From Shewanella sp. HN-41 (GTDB lineage Bacteria > Pseudomonadota > Gammaproteobacteria > Enterobacterales > Shewanellaceae), in assembly GCF_000217915.1 (NCBI RefSeq), contig NZ_AFOZ01000046.1, forward strand, positions 1 to 64,000: a DNA stretch of 64,000 bases, in the 5' to 3' direction. Positions within the stretch are counted from its first letter, which is position 1; the number at the start of each line of letters is the position of its first letter. A program made the position numbers and the translations under genes. Of the stretch, positions 45,374-54,885 are shown in pieces. Below the pieces are notes generated by a model, which saw only the letters and a list, made by a program, of their open reading frames with translations, ran no database searches and had not been told where the DNA came from.

Positions 45374-46582
45374 CTAATGCTCTGCGGCTAACTGTTCTTG
45401 ATGCCAGTGATCGAATCGGCTTAACGCCATCATGGAAAGTAATCCAATAGAGAAAACCCCCATCACTAACGCCACCGCATAGGGCGCGGTTAAATCCGTC
45501 TGTTGTACCAATCCCGCAAGAATAGAAGCGCCACTCATCTGAATAAAACCTAACATAGCCGCAGCTGTGCCCGCACGCTCACCGAAGGCAGACAATGCCA
45601 TACTAGTCGCAGGGCCTAACAATAGGGCAAAACCGATACATAGCAGCATCATAGGTAACATAAATGCAAAGGCAGCAGCCATACCTGAGCTAGGGCCAAG
45701 CAGTTGAGCGACAATGATGAATACCGCCGAGAGCACCAATAACCATAGTGCGAGGATTGCGGTTGGACGATTGCCTAACTTACGGATCACCACGGGCGCG
45801 GCAAAACAGGCCACAATATTGACGACAGCATTCAGACCAAACAGGCCGCTAAATGCCAGTTCAGACACCCCTAAATGACCAATCAACCACACGGGTGAAT
45901 AGGACACATAGCTTAAAATCGCCGCCATGGCTGACATACAGGCAAAGGCATAAAACAGAAAGTGAGTGTTACTCAGTACAGGCTTATAGCGGCCCCAGCG
46001 GTACAAAGGCCCAGTCGTCACAGTGTTAGCTGGACGAGTCTCGGGCAGGCGATAGCCAACGACTAGCATCATTAAAATGGCATAAAGGGTCATAAAAACA
46101 AAGGTTGAACGCCAGCCAAATTGCATGGCTAACAACCCACCTAAGGTAGGTGCGAGTGCGGGGATCACGCAGATGGCACCATTTAAGTAACTGTAAATCT
46201 TGGCGCCTTCCTTTTGAGAATAGCAGTCACGCACCGCACTAAAGACCACTATCGAAGTGGAACAGGCCGCTAGACCTTGCAGCACACGGGCAATTTGCAA
46301 CCAATGAAATTCGATGGCGGCAGCGGCCAATATACTACTTGCACCGTAGAGCAACACCCCAAAAAGGGCGACAGGACGACGTCCATAACGGTCCGCCAGT
46401 GGGCCAATCAACACTTGGCCTAAACCCATAGCAAATAAAAACAACACCAGTGTTGACTGTACTTCACTGGCAGATACGGCAAATTCTGTCGCCATAGTTG
46501 GCATAGAAGGTAAATAAATATCAATGGCTAACGGACTTAATAACACCATAGACATCAGGACAGGTAACAGATTGCGCCGCAT
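45374..46582 (-). CDS. Bcr/CflA-family multidrug MFS transporter
   Basis: A 402-aa major-facilitator efflux pump with about 12 hydrophobic helices. It has the MFS motif A region GPLADRYGRRPVALFG (after helix 2) and the opening LLSPLAIDIYLPSMPTMATEF, typical of Bcr/CflA. Substrates of relatives include bicyclomycin and chloramphenicol; the substrate here is unknown. It diverges from a LysR gene 112 bp away, which likely controls it. Confidence 0.92.
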   Translation of the reverse strand: MRRNLLPVLMSMVLLSPLAIDIYLPSMPTMATEFAVSASEVQSTLVLFLFAMGLGQVLIGPLADRYGRRPVALFGVLLYGASSILAAAAIEFHWLQIARVLQGLAACSTSIVVFSAVRDCYSQKEGAKIYSYLNGAICVIPALAPTLGGLLAMQFGWRSTFVFMTLYAILMMLVVGYRLPETRPANTVTTGPLYRWGRYKPVLSNTHFLFYAFACMSAMAAILSYVSYSPVWLIGHLGVSELAFSGLFGLNAVVNIVACFAAPVVIRKLGNRPTAILALWLLVLSAVFIIVAQLLGPSSGMAAAFAFMLPMMLLCIGFALLLGPATSMALSAFGERAGTAAAMLGFIQMSGASILAGLVQQTDLTAPYAVALVMGVFSIGLLSMMALSRFDHWHQEQLAAEH

Positions 46583-46694
46583 AAATATTCTCAGTTAAAC
46601 AGGAAGGCTATTTCAGTGGACGCTATTCTAAATAACTCAAGGTATGAATAGAAATGGTATAATTTCCAAAGTGAATTTCCTCTAAGGAATATCT

Positions 46695-47666
46695 ATGAAT
46701 CTCGACAACTTAGCCAGAATCGATCTTAACTTGCTGGTCATACTGAAAGTACTGCTCGAAGAACAGAGTGTGACTCGCGCGGCCAGCCGCTTACATATCA
46801 GCCAGTCTGCATTGAGTAAGAGTCTGAATCGCTTACGTGAAACCTTAGATGATCCCCTTTTTCAGCGCACGGCACACGGCTTAAAACCCACGGCGCACGC
46901 CCTCAATCTGGGGCAAAAACTGCCCAATATTTTGCAGGAACTGTATCAATTAACTCAGCCACCTACTTTTAACCCTGCCAGCAGCAACCGACAGTTTTCA
47001 TTTGCTATGGTAGAAAGCGCCTATGAGACCTTAATCCCCTACTTTATTGGGCCATTACTCAATAGTGCGCCCAACATTAAGTTGGACTCCTATGTTTGGA
47101 CCGAGAAATCTGTGCAGGATCTACAACAGGGACAAATTGACTTTGGTATTTCCGGCAGAGACTTACACCCGCTTGCCGATCCAAGGATGGACAAATTACC
47201 CGAAGGCATTGCCTGCCAGACCTTATTCACCGACGAACAAGTGTGTTTAGTGCGTGAAGATCACCCGCTGATGGCCGCATTCACCTCAGCCCAATGGAAC
47301 CTCCCCCTTTACCTCGATATGGCCCATGTACAAGTGCGCTGTGAGGGCAGTGATTGGTGGGCATTAGATTATTTTCTTGCCGATCTAGGCCATAGACGCC
47401 GGATCAGTACGACTGTTCCCGACTTTTACGGCGCGGCCAGTGTGTGTGCCCACAGTGATTTAATTTTTACCTTGCCCTCGAGTTTTGCACGCCACGCCTG
47501 TCAGCTTTATCCACTCAAGCTACTGCCCTTACCCTTCGAATTTATGCCTATGGCCTATGTGTTGTTATGGCACCAACGTAATGATGAAGACCAAGGTCAT
47601 AAGTGGATTAGAGAAACCATTTGCCAGAGTGTCGCTAAGCTCTTTCAGCCCGGTGAAATGGGTTGA
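46695..47666 (+). CDS. LysR-family regulator
   Basis: A 323-aa LysR protein with a winged HTH at 7-66 (DLNLLVILKVLLEEQSVTRAASRLHISQSALSKSLNRLRETL) and an effector domain. It is divergent from the Bcr/CflA pump and probably regulates it. It is similar in layout to the LysR at 26523. AGGAA precedes the ATG. Confidence 0.9.
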   Translation: MNLDNLARIDLNLLVILKVLLEEQSVTRAASRLHISQSALSKSLNRLRETLDDPLFQRTAHGLKPTAHALNLGQKLPNILQELYQLTQPPTFNPASSNRQFSFAMVESAYETLIPYFIGPLLNSAPNIKLDSYVWTEKSVQDLQQGQIDFGISGRDLHPLADPRMDKLPEGIACQTLFTDEQVCLVREDHPLMAAFTSAQWNLPLYLDMAHVQVRCEGSDWWALDYFLADLGHRRRISTTVPDFYGAASVCAHSDLIFTLPSSFARHACQLYPLKLLPLPFEFMPMAYVLLWHQRNDEDQGHKWIRETICQSVAKLFQPGEMG

Positions 47667-47674
47667 GTGTGGCA

Positions 47675-47709
47675 TAAAAAAGCCCGGCAAAGCATAGCGT
47701 TGCCGGGCT
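47675..47709 (-). terminator. Intrinsic terminator of chemoreceptor gene
   Basis: The perfect 10-bp stem AGCCCGGCAA / TTGCCGGGCT has a 9-base loop. Six A before it on the plus strand become a T run on the minus strand, so it serves the leftward chemoreceptor. Confidence 0.88.
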
Positions 47710-47726
47710 AACAGGACTCAACAATC

Positions 47727-49598
47727 CTATAGAATAAAGGTCGACACTTGGGCATTCAGATCGTTAGCTCGCTCTTTTAGCCCCCGCGCTAGGGCTAAAT
47801 CTGCCATAGCAGACTCAGTGATCTCATCGGTCACATCTTTAATCGCTACGGTATTTTGTGTGATCTCCCCAGTGACCTGCGTTTGTTCCTCTGCGGCTGT
47901 GGCGATTTGCCCCGCCATATCGGAAATCACATTCACGGCTTGGGTAATTTCCTCTAATGCCTTCGCCGCGGCATGCGCATCTTCGACACTGTGGCCCGCT
48001 AATGTTTGGCTGCTTTCCATCAGGCTGACGGCTCTTGCCGTCGTACGTTGCAGCGTTTCAATTGTGGTATGCACTTCTTGGGTCGAATCCTGAGTGCGGC
48101 GCGACAATACTCGAACCTCATCGGCCACAACCGCAAAACCGCGCCCCTGCTCGCCCGCGCGGGCAGCTTCAATCGCGGCGTTGAGGGCTAGCAGGTTTGT
48201 CTGTTCGGCAATCCTTTGAATTGTCGCTAAAATACTGGAGATAGACTGAGCATGATGACTTAAATCTTCAATCACACCCGTCGCTTGAGCGACCTCATCC
48301 GCAAGAGAATTAATTGAGCGACAGGTTTTATTGACTAACTCTTTCCCCTGTAAGCTGCTCGCGGCGGATTGCTGCGCCGCCGTCGCCGTATTTTCAGCAT
48401 TGGCGGCAATTTCATTGGTGGCACTCGCCATTTCCGTTACCGCCGTCGCCACCATAGCCACTTCCTGTTGCTGGCGTTGTAATTCAGCAACCGACGTTTG
48501 TGTCGTTGCAAGGCTGCGCTCGGCATCCGCATCTAACTCGGTCGCTAAATGACGAATATGGCTGATCAATTGATGCTGACTACCCACAAACCGATTGAAG
48601 CTGTCGGCCAGTACACCCACCTCATCTTGGCTGTCAATTTCAATGCGTTGCGTTAAATCACCGTTACCATCGGCAATACGGGCAAGGGCTTGTGATACTC
48701 GGCTTAATGGTCCCAGTAACATACCCACTAACCAGGAAATGGCTAACACACTCAGCAGCAACACCAATGCCGAGAGGCCAAGCTGAGTGAGCAACAGACT
48801 AGTCAATGGCGCTTCAAGGGTTTCCCTATCGAGCACTAAGACCAATTCCCAATCCGTATTGGGAATATCGACGCTCCAGACTAACTTGTCGCGCCCTTCA
48901 TTCTCAAAATACATAGGTATGAATGCGCCCGTCTCACGGCTCTGTTCTGGCAAGCTTCGATTAAGCTGATTATCTATTTCAGCTATAGACTTCATTGACT
49001 TAGCATGATCTTTATAGGCGATAACCGTGCCATCTCTATGCATCATAATGGCGTAGCCGCCTGCGGGGAGCGTCATTCGATTCACACTTTCCACTAGACT
49101 TGCAATCGATAAATCCCCACCGACAACCCCCTGCAAAGTCGCCTTAGCCATAGTGACGACTAAGACGTTGTAGGCGACATCCATATAGGGTTTAGTGAGA
49201 ATAAGGTTGCCTTCATTCATGGCCTGTTTGTACCAAGGGCGGGTTCGAGGATCATAACCAGTACGGTCAATGCTCGGATCCGAGTCCAACATTTGCCCAG
49301 TTTGCATACCATAATAGGTCAGTTGAAAACGTCCAGAAGCCTGTGCCTGTTGCAATACACTTAAGCTATCTCCTTCGACTTTGTTGACCAGAGCTTCGAC
49401 TATGTCCTGACGCCCGGCTAACCAATCCTGAATACGCTGTGCCTGCTGATCTCCTAGACGCTGAACTTGCTCTAAGCTGTTTTGCAACAATAAAGCTTTT
49501 TGGCTGGAGTAGCTTTGCCATGACAACAAACCAATCACGAGTGAAAGGGCTATCACGACTGAAATCAGGATCTTTTGTTTAAGCGAGTATGAGTTCAT
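47727..49598 (-). CDS. Methyl-accepting chemotaxis protein, dCache-type
   Basis: A 623-aa chemoreceptor. It has a membrane helix at about 8-26 (ILISVVIALSLVIGLLSW), a periplasmic dCache sensor (about 30-270, with GYDPRTRPWYKQA and DLSIASL) and a second helix (LSALVLLLSVLAISWLVGMLL). A HAMP and signalling domain follow with the hairpin tip RIAEQTNLLALNAAIEAARAGEQGRGFAVVADEVR. The dCache type often binds amino acids or other small ligands. The start at the ATG 49598 is preferred to the TTG at 49619. No ribosome site is obvious. Confidence 0.92.
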   Translation of the reverse strand: MNSYSLKQKILISVVIALSLVIGLLSWQSYSSQKALLLQNSLEQVQRLGDQQAQRIQDWLAGRQDIVEALVNKVEGDSLSVLQQAQASGRFQLTYYGMQTGQMLDSDPSIDRTGYDPRTRPWYKQAMNEGNLILTKPYMDVAYNVLVVTMAKATLQGVVGGDLSIASLVESVNRMTLPAGGYAIMMHRDGTVIAYKDHAKSMKSIAEIDNQLNRSLPEQSRETGAFIPMYFENEGRDKLVWSVDIPNTDWELVLVLDRETLEAPLTSLLLTQLGLSALVLLLSVLAISWLVGMLLGPLSRVSQALARIADGNGDLTQRIEIDSQDEVGVLADSFNRFVGSQHQLISHIRHLATELDADAERSLATTQTSVAELQRQQQEVAMVATAVTEMASATNEIAANAENTATAAQQSAASSLQGKELVNKTCRSINSLADEVAQATGVIEDLSHHAQSISSILATIQRIAEQTNLLALNAAIEAARAGEQGRGFAVVADEVRVLSRRTQDSTQEVHTTIETLQRTTARAVSLMESSQTLAGHSVEDAHAAAKALEEITQAVNVISDMAGQIATAAEEQTQVTGEITQNTVAIKDVTDEITESAMADLALARGLKERANDLNAQVSTFIL

Positions 49599-50068
49599 AT
49601 GGGCGTCTATGGTTAACAAAGCACAAAATCAAGGATGGTTGTCTAGGTTGAGGAGCCTCGTCAGTTGACCGTAATAAATCTACATTAATGACAAAAATCC
49701 ATCAGAAAATCGGCCAAATTTTCGCATATTTTATATAACACAAAGAAATGCCGATAATCAATATGACAAATAATCACATAAAAACATAACACCAACCAAT
49801 AAAACACAATAAAAACACAGAGGTGACAGTAAGCTTACATTCATCCCGCAATCACAACAGAAAATATTGATAGACGTAAAAGAACGTAAATTAACCAATA
49901 TTAACGTGACCAAGTCCGTTTATTTATTGCACACTGACTCTCCATTGCTTTGGTCGTTTTGACGTTTCATTCTGATGCTGCAGCCGCATACGGACTTAGA
50001 TATAACGGCATTACAGAAACAGTTGCTGTTGTCGCAGAAACGTCAAGCCGCCCTGATAAGGAGTTCTT
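49599..50068. other. Intergenic region, no gene seen
   Basis: This AT-rich region of 470 bases lies between the chemoreceptor and the small membrane protein gene. It has no RNA or repeat. A frame from an ATG at 49975 overlaps the next gene in a different frame and is not credible. Confidence 0.4.
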
Positions 50069-50410
50069 ATGATTTATCAACAGTTCCAACAGAGTCCACT
50101 GCAAACCCGAATTTCAGGCCCCCGGGCTTGGTTAACCATGGCGGTCAGTATCAGCCTTATTTGCTTGTCCCTGTTTTTATTGCCATTTGTACTGTTATTT
50201 GGTGCAATTACCCTTGGCTGCATTATGCTTTTTAGCCGCATCTATGTGGCGCGTCATCTAGCACAGTTGAATAAAACTGCAGCTCAAACCCAAGCGAGGG
50301 CAGCGCAAGCGGCAAGTTCACAATATGATGATTCGATGCAGTTAGTACGTGACCCCTATGCCGCGCATTATCAGGGGCGCACTTTTGAGCATCGAGAGGA
50401 TGAACGTTAA
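50069..50410 (+). CDS. Hypothetical membrane protein
   Basis: A 113-aa protein with a hydrophobic hairpin at about 21-56 (WLTMAVSISLICLSLFLLPF, then GAITLGCIMLFSRIYV). A polar Gln/Ala-rich tail with a charged end (GRTFEHREDER) follows. AAGGAG lies 6 bases before the ATG. No family is recognised. Confidence 0.75.
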   Translation: MIYQQFQQSPLQTRISGPRAWLTMAVSISLICLSLFLLPFVLLFGAITLGCIMLFSRIYVARHLAQLNKTAAQTQARAAQAASSQYDDSMQLVRDPYAAHYQGRTFEHREDER

Positions 50411-50413
50411 GCG

Positions 50414-51871
50414 CTATAGGGTGAGCAAGTCTTTGGCACGTTTAAGACTGTGGATCTCTGCGCTGTCATGTGTCACTTCGAGTACTTTATCGACCTGCAA
50501 TGCTAATGATTGCCAGAGAGGCTGGATAATTTCCGCCTCTTTTTGATTGGCATGACGCCGAGCTAAATTGAGTAAGGCTGCCGCACCAACCACATCTATG
50601 CGTCCTAAAATACCATCGGCCAGAGCCATACTCAGCTCGATCATCGCTGGCACACTGTGGCCATACTTGATCACCTCGCGTAAATAATGCTCCGCTTGGG
50701 TAAGATCACTATCGAAAGCCTTGTCATCGTGGAGCATATGCTGGGCGCGGGAGAACATAGCGTCCAATTGCCCCTGCTCGGCAGCCTCGGCCATCCAATG
50801 CTCGCTGACGATAGGATCCCGCTGGCATCCCTCGCCATTGGCCAACATGAGGGCTAAATGGTATTGGGCATGGGGGTAACCCGCCTGTGCGGCTTTACTT
50901 ATAAAATGATAGGCTTGAGTAAGATCATTTTGCTGATAATGCAGCACCCCTAAATTGGCCATCGCCTCGGTTTGCTCGCCATCCGCCGCCCCTTGCAAAT
51001 AATGTTGGGCCAAGACTAAATCCTGACGAAATGATTCGCTCCCAACGAGGTAGAAATACCCCAGCAATGCCATGGCATTAACGACACCCGCCTTCGCCGC
51101 CGTAGCTATGGCCTGCTCACCCTTTACCACCTCTGGCGCCCCTTGATAACCATGGATAAGTGCAACACCATGTTCATACAGAGCCTCCAGATGATGGGGA
51201 GCCGCAAGCATAAACCAGTAGGCGGCGCGGGCAAAAGTGTCGGCCGCCTTAATAGGCTGATCTTCCTTAGCGATATGCTCAGTTTCGACCAGCTCCTCGA
51301 CCTCATCCGCCCAGGAAAGCTCTTGTTCCTTCAGTAATAAGGCCTTAGTTTTCAAGGAAATGCCCACTAAATATTGCGCCTTGGGATCATCTTCCATCAC
51401 AGCACGGTAGCAGAGTTCTTTTACTGTGACTGAATCACTCACCTCATACCGATACTCTGGAGCCTCACGGCCAGTCACCTTGAGGTACAAGTGCTCAACC
51501 AAGGCCAACATGTCCTTAATGCCTTTTTGGGCTAACGCGAGCAATTGCTCTTGGGTGAGATGGTATTTTTCAGGGTGGGCACCACGGTTGCCATCGGCAC
51601 GCAGCCGATGTAAAGCACGGGTCGTTTTAACATCGATTAGGCGTTTTTGATTTAGTTGCTCTATACGGTCATAGAGATTAGGACTAGAAAACTCGAACGC
51701 CTTCCCTTGCCCCAGTAGTGCGGTGAGCTTATGGGTAAAACTACGAATATGCAGCAGTGACTGAGTTGGCACATCCTGCACATAGTTTTTCGCACTGAGG
51801 TAATCATCTAGGAGAGGGGCCGAAAAACCTTGGATAAACTCACTATCCAATATCACAACCTGAGTCCCCAT
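50414..51871 (-). CDS. DUF4145 plus Sel1-repeat protein
   Basis: A 485-aa protein. It has an N-terminal DUF4145-like helical domain (LLHIRSFTHKLTALLG, later ALHRLRADGNRGAHPEKYH, residues about 40-110) and then Sel1-type TPR repeats from about 205 onwards (AMALLGYFYLVG, EAMANLGVLHYQQ, AQYHLALMLANGEGCQRDP). No leader is seen. Sel1 repeats bind proteins. The DUF4145 domain is related in fold to the one in the cassette gene at 32595, but there is no sign that the two act together. Function is unknown. Confidence 0.75.
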   Translation of the reverse strand: MGTQVVILDSEFIQGFSAPLLDDYLSAKNYVQDVPTQSLLHIRSFTHKLTALLGQGKAFEFSSPNLYDRIEQLNQKRLIDVKTTRALHRLRADGNRGAHPEKYHLTQEQLLALAQKGIKDMLALVEHLYLKVTGREAPEYRYEVSDSVTVKELCYRAVMEDDPKAQYLVGISLKTKALLLKEQELSWADEVEELVETEHIAKEDQPIKAADTFARAAYWFMLAAPHHLEALYEHGVALIHGYQGAPEVVKGEQAIATAAKAGVVNAMALLGYFYLVGSESFRQDLVLAQHYLQGAADGEQTEAMANLGVLHYQQNDLTQAYHFISKAAQAGYPHAQYHLALMLANGEGCQRDPIVSEHWMAEAAEQGQLDAMFSRAQHMLHDDKAFDSDLTQAEHYLREVIKYGHSVPAMIELSMALADGILGRIDVVGAAALLNLARRHANQKEAEIIQPLWQSLALQVDKVLEVTHDSAEIHSLKRAKDLLTL

Positions 51872-51905
51872 ACATGTTTACCTCAATCCGATGTATTAGA
51901 TTGTA

Positions 51906-52613
51906 TCATTCAGCGAGGGGCTTTTTAGACACCATATACAGGCGAAATAGTGCCAAATTGACGAATAAGCCAATGAAAGACATGAAGGTATCCGCCAACA
52001 TCTGCACAGGTAAACCACCTAAGGCTGCGACCCCAGATAATTGGCTACCAATCACAGAAAGCGGTAAATACAACATCAGCAATGCAATTGTTTTCAGTAC
52101 AATAGGGCCGCTAAAGCTAAAACTCGCCTTAATGGCTTCCAGGGGCGTTAAGCGTTCGACCACTACCATAAAGTTCACATAGGCCAAACGGGCGAAGAGG
52201 TAAAAACTGATCACTAACCCCACCAACCACATAGGACCAAACGCTGCGAACAACATGACCGGCGCTAAAATTGCGAGTCCTGAAAATACCCCTGCCAGCA
52301 AGAGCGGTGGCACGAAAGGTAAACTTGCCTTTAACACGAAGCCCGCCGAAGGATTATGGCCCTGGGAACGCAGTTCAAGGTATAGGGTTAAGGCGGCGAT
52401 TAACACCGAGAAAGTCAGCAATAGCAGCATCATAGCGATCATATGTGGTGCGCCAAATTGCGGGTCGTTCAGATCAACTTTGCTCATCTCGGTACCTAAC
52501 CATAACTGGATCCCAACTTGGATCAGCAGCAAGGGCACCGTCAGCATGGCAAGCTGCACGAGATGATTACGGAAAAAATTATAGGCTTCGGTCAAAATTG
52601 CGGATAGTGACAT
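51906..52613 (-). CDS. YciC/UPF0259-like inner-membrane protein
   Basis: A 235-aa protein with about six hydrophobic helices (LVQLAMLTVPLLLIQVGIQLWL, MLLLLTFSVLIAALTLYL and others) and the family-like segment VVVERLTPLEAIKASFSFS. The start at 52613 has GGAA upstream and is favoured over an extension to 52625. The role of the family is not established; E. coli YciC is an inner-membrane protein of unknown function. Confidence 0.75.
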   Translation of the reverse strand: MSLSAILTEAYNFFRNHLVQLAMLTVPLLLIQVGIQLWLGTEMSKVDLNDPQFGAPHMIAMMLLLLTFSVLIAALTLYLELRSQGHNPSAGFVLKASLPFVPPLLLAGVFSGLAILAPVMLFAAFGPMWLVGLVISFYLFARLAYVNFMVVVERLTPLEAIKASFSFSGPIVLKTIALLMLYLPLSVIGSQLSGVAALGGLPVQMLADTFMSFIGLFVNLALFRLYMVSKKPLAE

Positions 52614-52803
52614 GCGACTTTCCAAAATAATTGAAATAAATTAACACTGTGAATTGCCGCTAAGAATACCCAAAATCCCTTACCAATGCACAGAAGAAAT
52701 CGCTAGTGTGGCCCTTAAATCACAGAAAACTACTGCAACAAAAGCCGCAAACCCGTTAAACTGTCCCCCTAATTGCGCGCAACACCCCAAAGGACGCCTT
52801 CAT

Positions 52804-53331
52804 ATGAAACATACTCTCACCCTTTCACTTCTTCTTAGCAGTTGCATTTTAGCCGCGCCCACGAGTGCAGGATGGTTAGATAATCTTACTGGCACCCAAA
52901 CTAAAACCCAGACAGCGGCCACCAGTACTGTAACGCAATCGAATGAGCTGGTCGGCACTGTGATGTCACAGCTAGGCTTAAATCAAACTCAGGCTGAAGG
53001 GGGGTTAGGCAGCTTATTGGGATTAGCCCAATCCAGCTTAGGCACGAGTGATTACTCACAATTAGCCGCCAGTATTCCAAATGCCGATAGCCTCTTGGCT
53101 GCGGCCCCTAAGCTAGATGGCAACTCAGGCGTCTCTGGTCTGTTATCTAAGGCTGGCGATCTGGGTTCATCATTACAAGGCGGTGCAATGGTATTGGATG
53201 CCTTTGAAAAACTGGGGATTTCAAAGGAACTGGCGATGCCGATGATCGATATAGCTAAGTCCTACCTTGAAACCAATGGCACAGAAGGCACCTCAGATCT
53301 GTTAATGAAAGGCTTGAACTCACTGCTGTAA
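52804..53331 (+). CDS. DUF2780 exported protein
   Basis: A 175-aa protein with a signal peptide (1-22, ending PTSAG). The DUF2780 body is recognisable by GLNQTQAEGGLGSLLGLAQSSL and AFEKLGISKELAMPMIDIAKSYLE near the end. The frame is open upstream to 52654, but AAGGA before the ATG at 52804 and the signal peptide fix the start. Function is unknown. Confidence 0.85.
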   Translation: MKHTLTLSLLLSSCILAAPTSAGWLDNLTGTQTKTQTAATSTVTQSNELVGTVMSQLGLNQTQAEGGLGSLLGLAQSSLGTSDYSQLAASIPNADSLLAAAPKLDGNSGVSGLLSKAGDLGSSLQGGAMVLDAFEKLGISKELAMPMIDIAKSYLETNGTEGTSDLLMKGLNSLL

Positions 53332-53343
53332 TTCAGTCTTATC

Positions 53344-53373
53344 TCACCCTAAGCGATACAAGGTTTAGGGTGA
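53344..53373. terminator. Hairpin after DUF2780 gene
   Basis: The perfect 9-bp stem TCACCCTAA / TTAGGGTGA has a 12-base loop. Few T follow, so terminator function is probable at best. Confidence 0.45.
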
Positions 53374-53431
53374 ACTTTCACCTCCCAATCGACTCTACTT
53401 TATATTCCCTCCCGTATGAGAACCGCCAGAT

Positions 53432-53902
53432 ATGATTGCAAAATTAAGACGATTTATTCAATCACACACCCAAGCGATAACGCCCGAAGACAAGGCGCAT
53501 CAGCTGAGGCTAGCTGCGGCGAGTATGTTGTTAGAAGTCGTGTTTGCCGATGATACCTTGGCACCTGAAGAGACAGCACTATTACCGACACTGCTCACCG
53601 AAACCCTTTCGATGTCAGAGCAAGATGCTAAGGCTTTGATCGATGAAGCCAAGAGTGTGCAAGGCAATGCAACGTCATTATTTGAATTTACAAATGCGAT
53701 TAATACCGAGTTTAGCCTAGAGCAAAAACAACAACTTTTACTCGCCATGTGGCAACTAGCCTATGCCGATGGACAGTTGTCCCACTACGAAGACCAAATT
53801 ATTCGTCGCACTGCGGATTTGTTGTACCTCAAGCACAGTGAGCTAATCCAAATGCGCAATCAGGCAATAGCTACGACGCTGCCCGCCAAGCTCAATCATT
53901 GA
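53432..53902 (+). CDS. TerB-family protein
   Basis: A 156-aa all-helical protein of the tellurite-resistance TerB family. The family pattern is LRLAAASMLLEVVFADDTLAPEETALLPTLL and the second half LLLAMWQLAYADGQLSHYEDQIIRRTADLL, each with a conserved acidic metal-binding loop. The role is not tellurite resistance in most such lone genes. No other ter gene is in the window. Confidence 0.85.
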   Translation: MIAKLRRFIQSHTQAITPEDKAHQLRLAAASMLLEVVFADDTLAPEETALLPTLLTETLSMSEQDAKALIDEAKSVQGNATSLFEFTNAINTEFSLEQKQQLLLAMWQLAYADGQLSHYEDQIIRRTADLLYLKHSELIQMRNQAIATTLPAKLNH

Positions 53903-54203
53903 TCCTAATGATGCTGAATCACAAACACGCCAGAGCTTGATCCCACGAGCAGTCCCCACGCGCCCAATCGCTATAGACAACATTTGGTTCAGCATCCGTA
54001 CCTCTCGCTCAAGGAACATGACTCAGGTTCGCAAGAGTCAGCTTAGTCATATCTGCGAGTCTATACGGTGATTGACAATGCTTAGATCGTTCGTAACTAA
54101 GCCCAAGGCATAATACTTTTAGCTAAATTGTAAATAAATATTTCATACATTAAGCAAAGAGTGATATTGATAGAAAGCCGTTAACTCACTGTAAGGAAAC
54201 ATT
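53903..54203. other. Intergenic region, no gene seen
   Basis: This spacer of 301 bases lies before the TonB-like gene. It is AT-rich close to that gene and no operator or repeat was identified. Confidence 0.4.
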
Positions 54204-54815
54204 ATGAATCTAAATTCGCTGCTTAATCGGACTAGTATCATCTCTGTTAGCGCCCTAATCACATTAGGCTTGTTTGTCTTTATGGCGCAGCTCATTCACA
54301 ACCCGGTAACCACCACAGGGCAAGCCACGGATGCACCGCAAATCAATATACTCATGGCAGAACGCACTGTGGTTCCGCCGAGGGAAAGCCGTAAACCTGA
54401 GCCACCTAAACCCATTCCAGCAAGGGAGCGGGTGAACAATCCCGGTACTGAAAGTGAACCGACACCTTTCACAACGACAACCCCAACCCCTGAGATGCCC
54501 ACACAAACAACGCTGTTCACTCAGTCAACCATGACAGCCGAGGCCTTACCCGTTGTACAGGTATCTCCCCGCTATCCCATAGATGCAGCGCAGAGTGGAA
54601 AGGAAGGCTATGTGGTTGTGGGATTTGATATTACCGCCGATGGCACTGTGAGTAATGCTCGGGTCTTAGAGGCCAACCCTAAACGAGTCTTTGATAAGGC
54701 TGCACTATCTGCAGTGCAAAATTGGAAATACAAACCTAAGTTTGATGCGGGTAAGGCCGTGCCCCAACTCAATCAACAAGTGCAGTTGGATTTTAAATTA
54801 GATCAAAAGATTTAA
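54204..54815 (+). CDS. TonB-family energy-transducing protein
   Basis: A 203-aa TonB-like protein. It has one N-terminal membrane anchor (SIISVSALITLGLFVFMAQLI), a Pro-rich linker (RKPEPPKPIPARE) and the C-terminal TonB domain with RYPIDAAQSGKEGYVVVGFDI and ALSAVQNWKYKPK. It should link the inner-membrane proton motive force to an outer-membrane receptor. No exbB or exbD is nearby. A GTAAGGAAAC ribosome site precedes the ATG. Confidence 0.9.
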   Translation: MNLNSLLNRTSIISVSALITLGLFVFMAQLIHNPVTTTGQATDAPQINILMAERTVVPPRESRKPEPPKPIPARERVNNPGTESEPTPFTTTTPTPEMPTQTTLFTQSTMTAEALPVVQVSPRYPIDAAQSGKEGYVVVGFDITADGTVSNARVLEANPKRVFDKAALSAVQNWKYKPKFDAGKAVPQLNQQVQLDFKLDQKI

Positions 54816-54829
54816 GCCTAACGATCAAA

Positions 54830-54867
54830 TAAATCGCCCAGTATGGTCCGCAATACCAGGCGATTTA
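54830..54867. terminator. Bidirectional terminator between TonB-like and YjeH-like genes
   Basis: TAAATCGCC (54830-54838) pairs with GGCGATTTA (54859-54867), with a nested GTAT/ATAC inside. Because the two flanking genes converge, it can serve both. The T tract is only moderate. Confidence 0.55.
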
Positions 54868-54885
54868 TGTTGTTCATAGATAAAC

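Noticed and set aside
49975..50235. An 86-codon rightward frame
   Set aside because: It overlaps the 50069 gene, which has a strong ribosome site and a proper membrane protein, in another frame.
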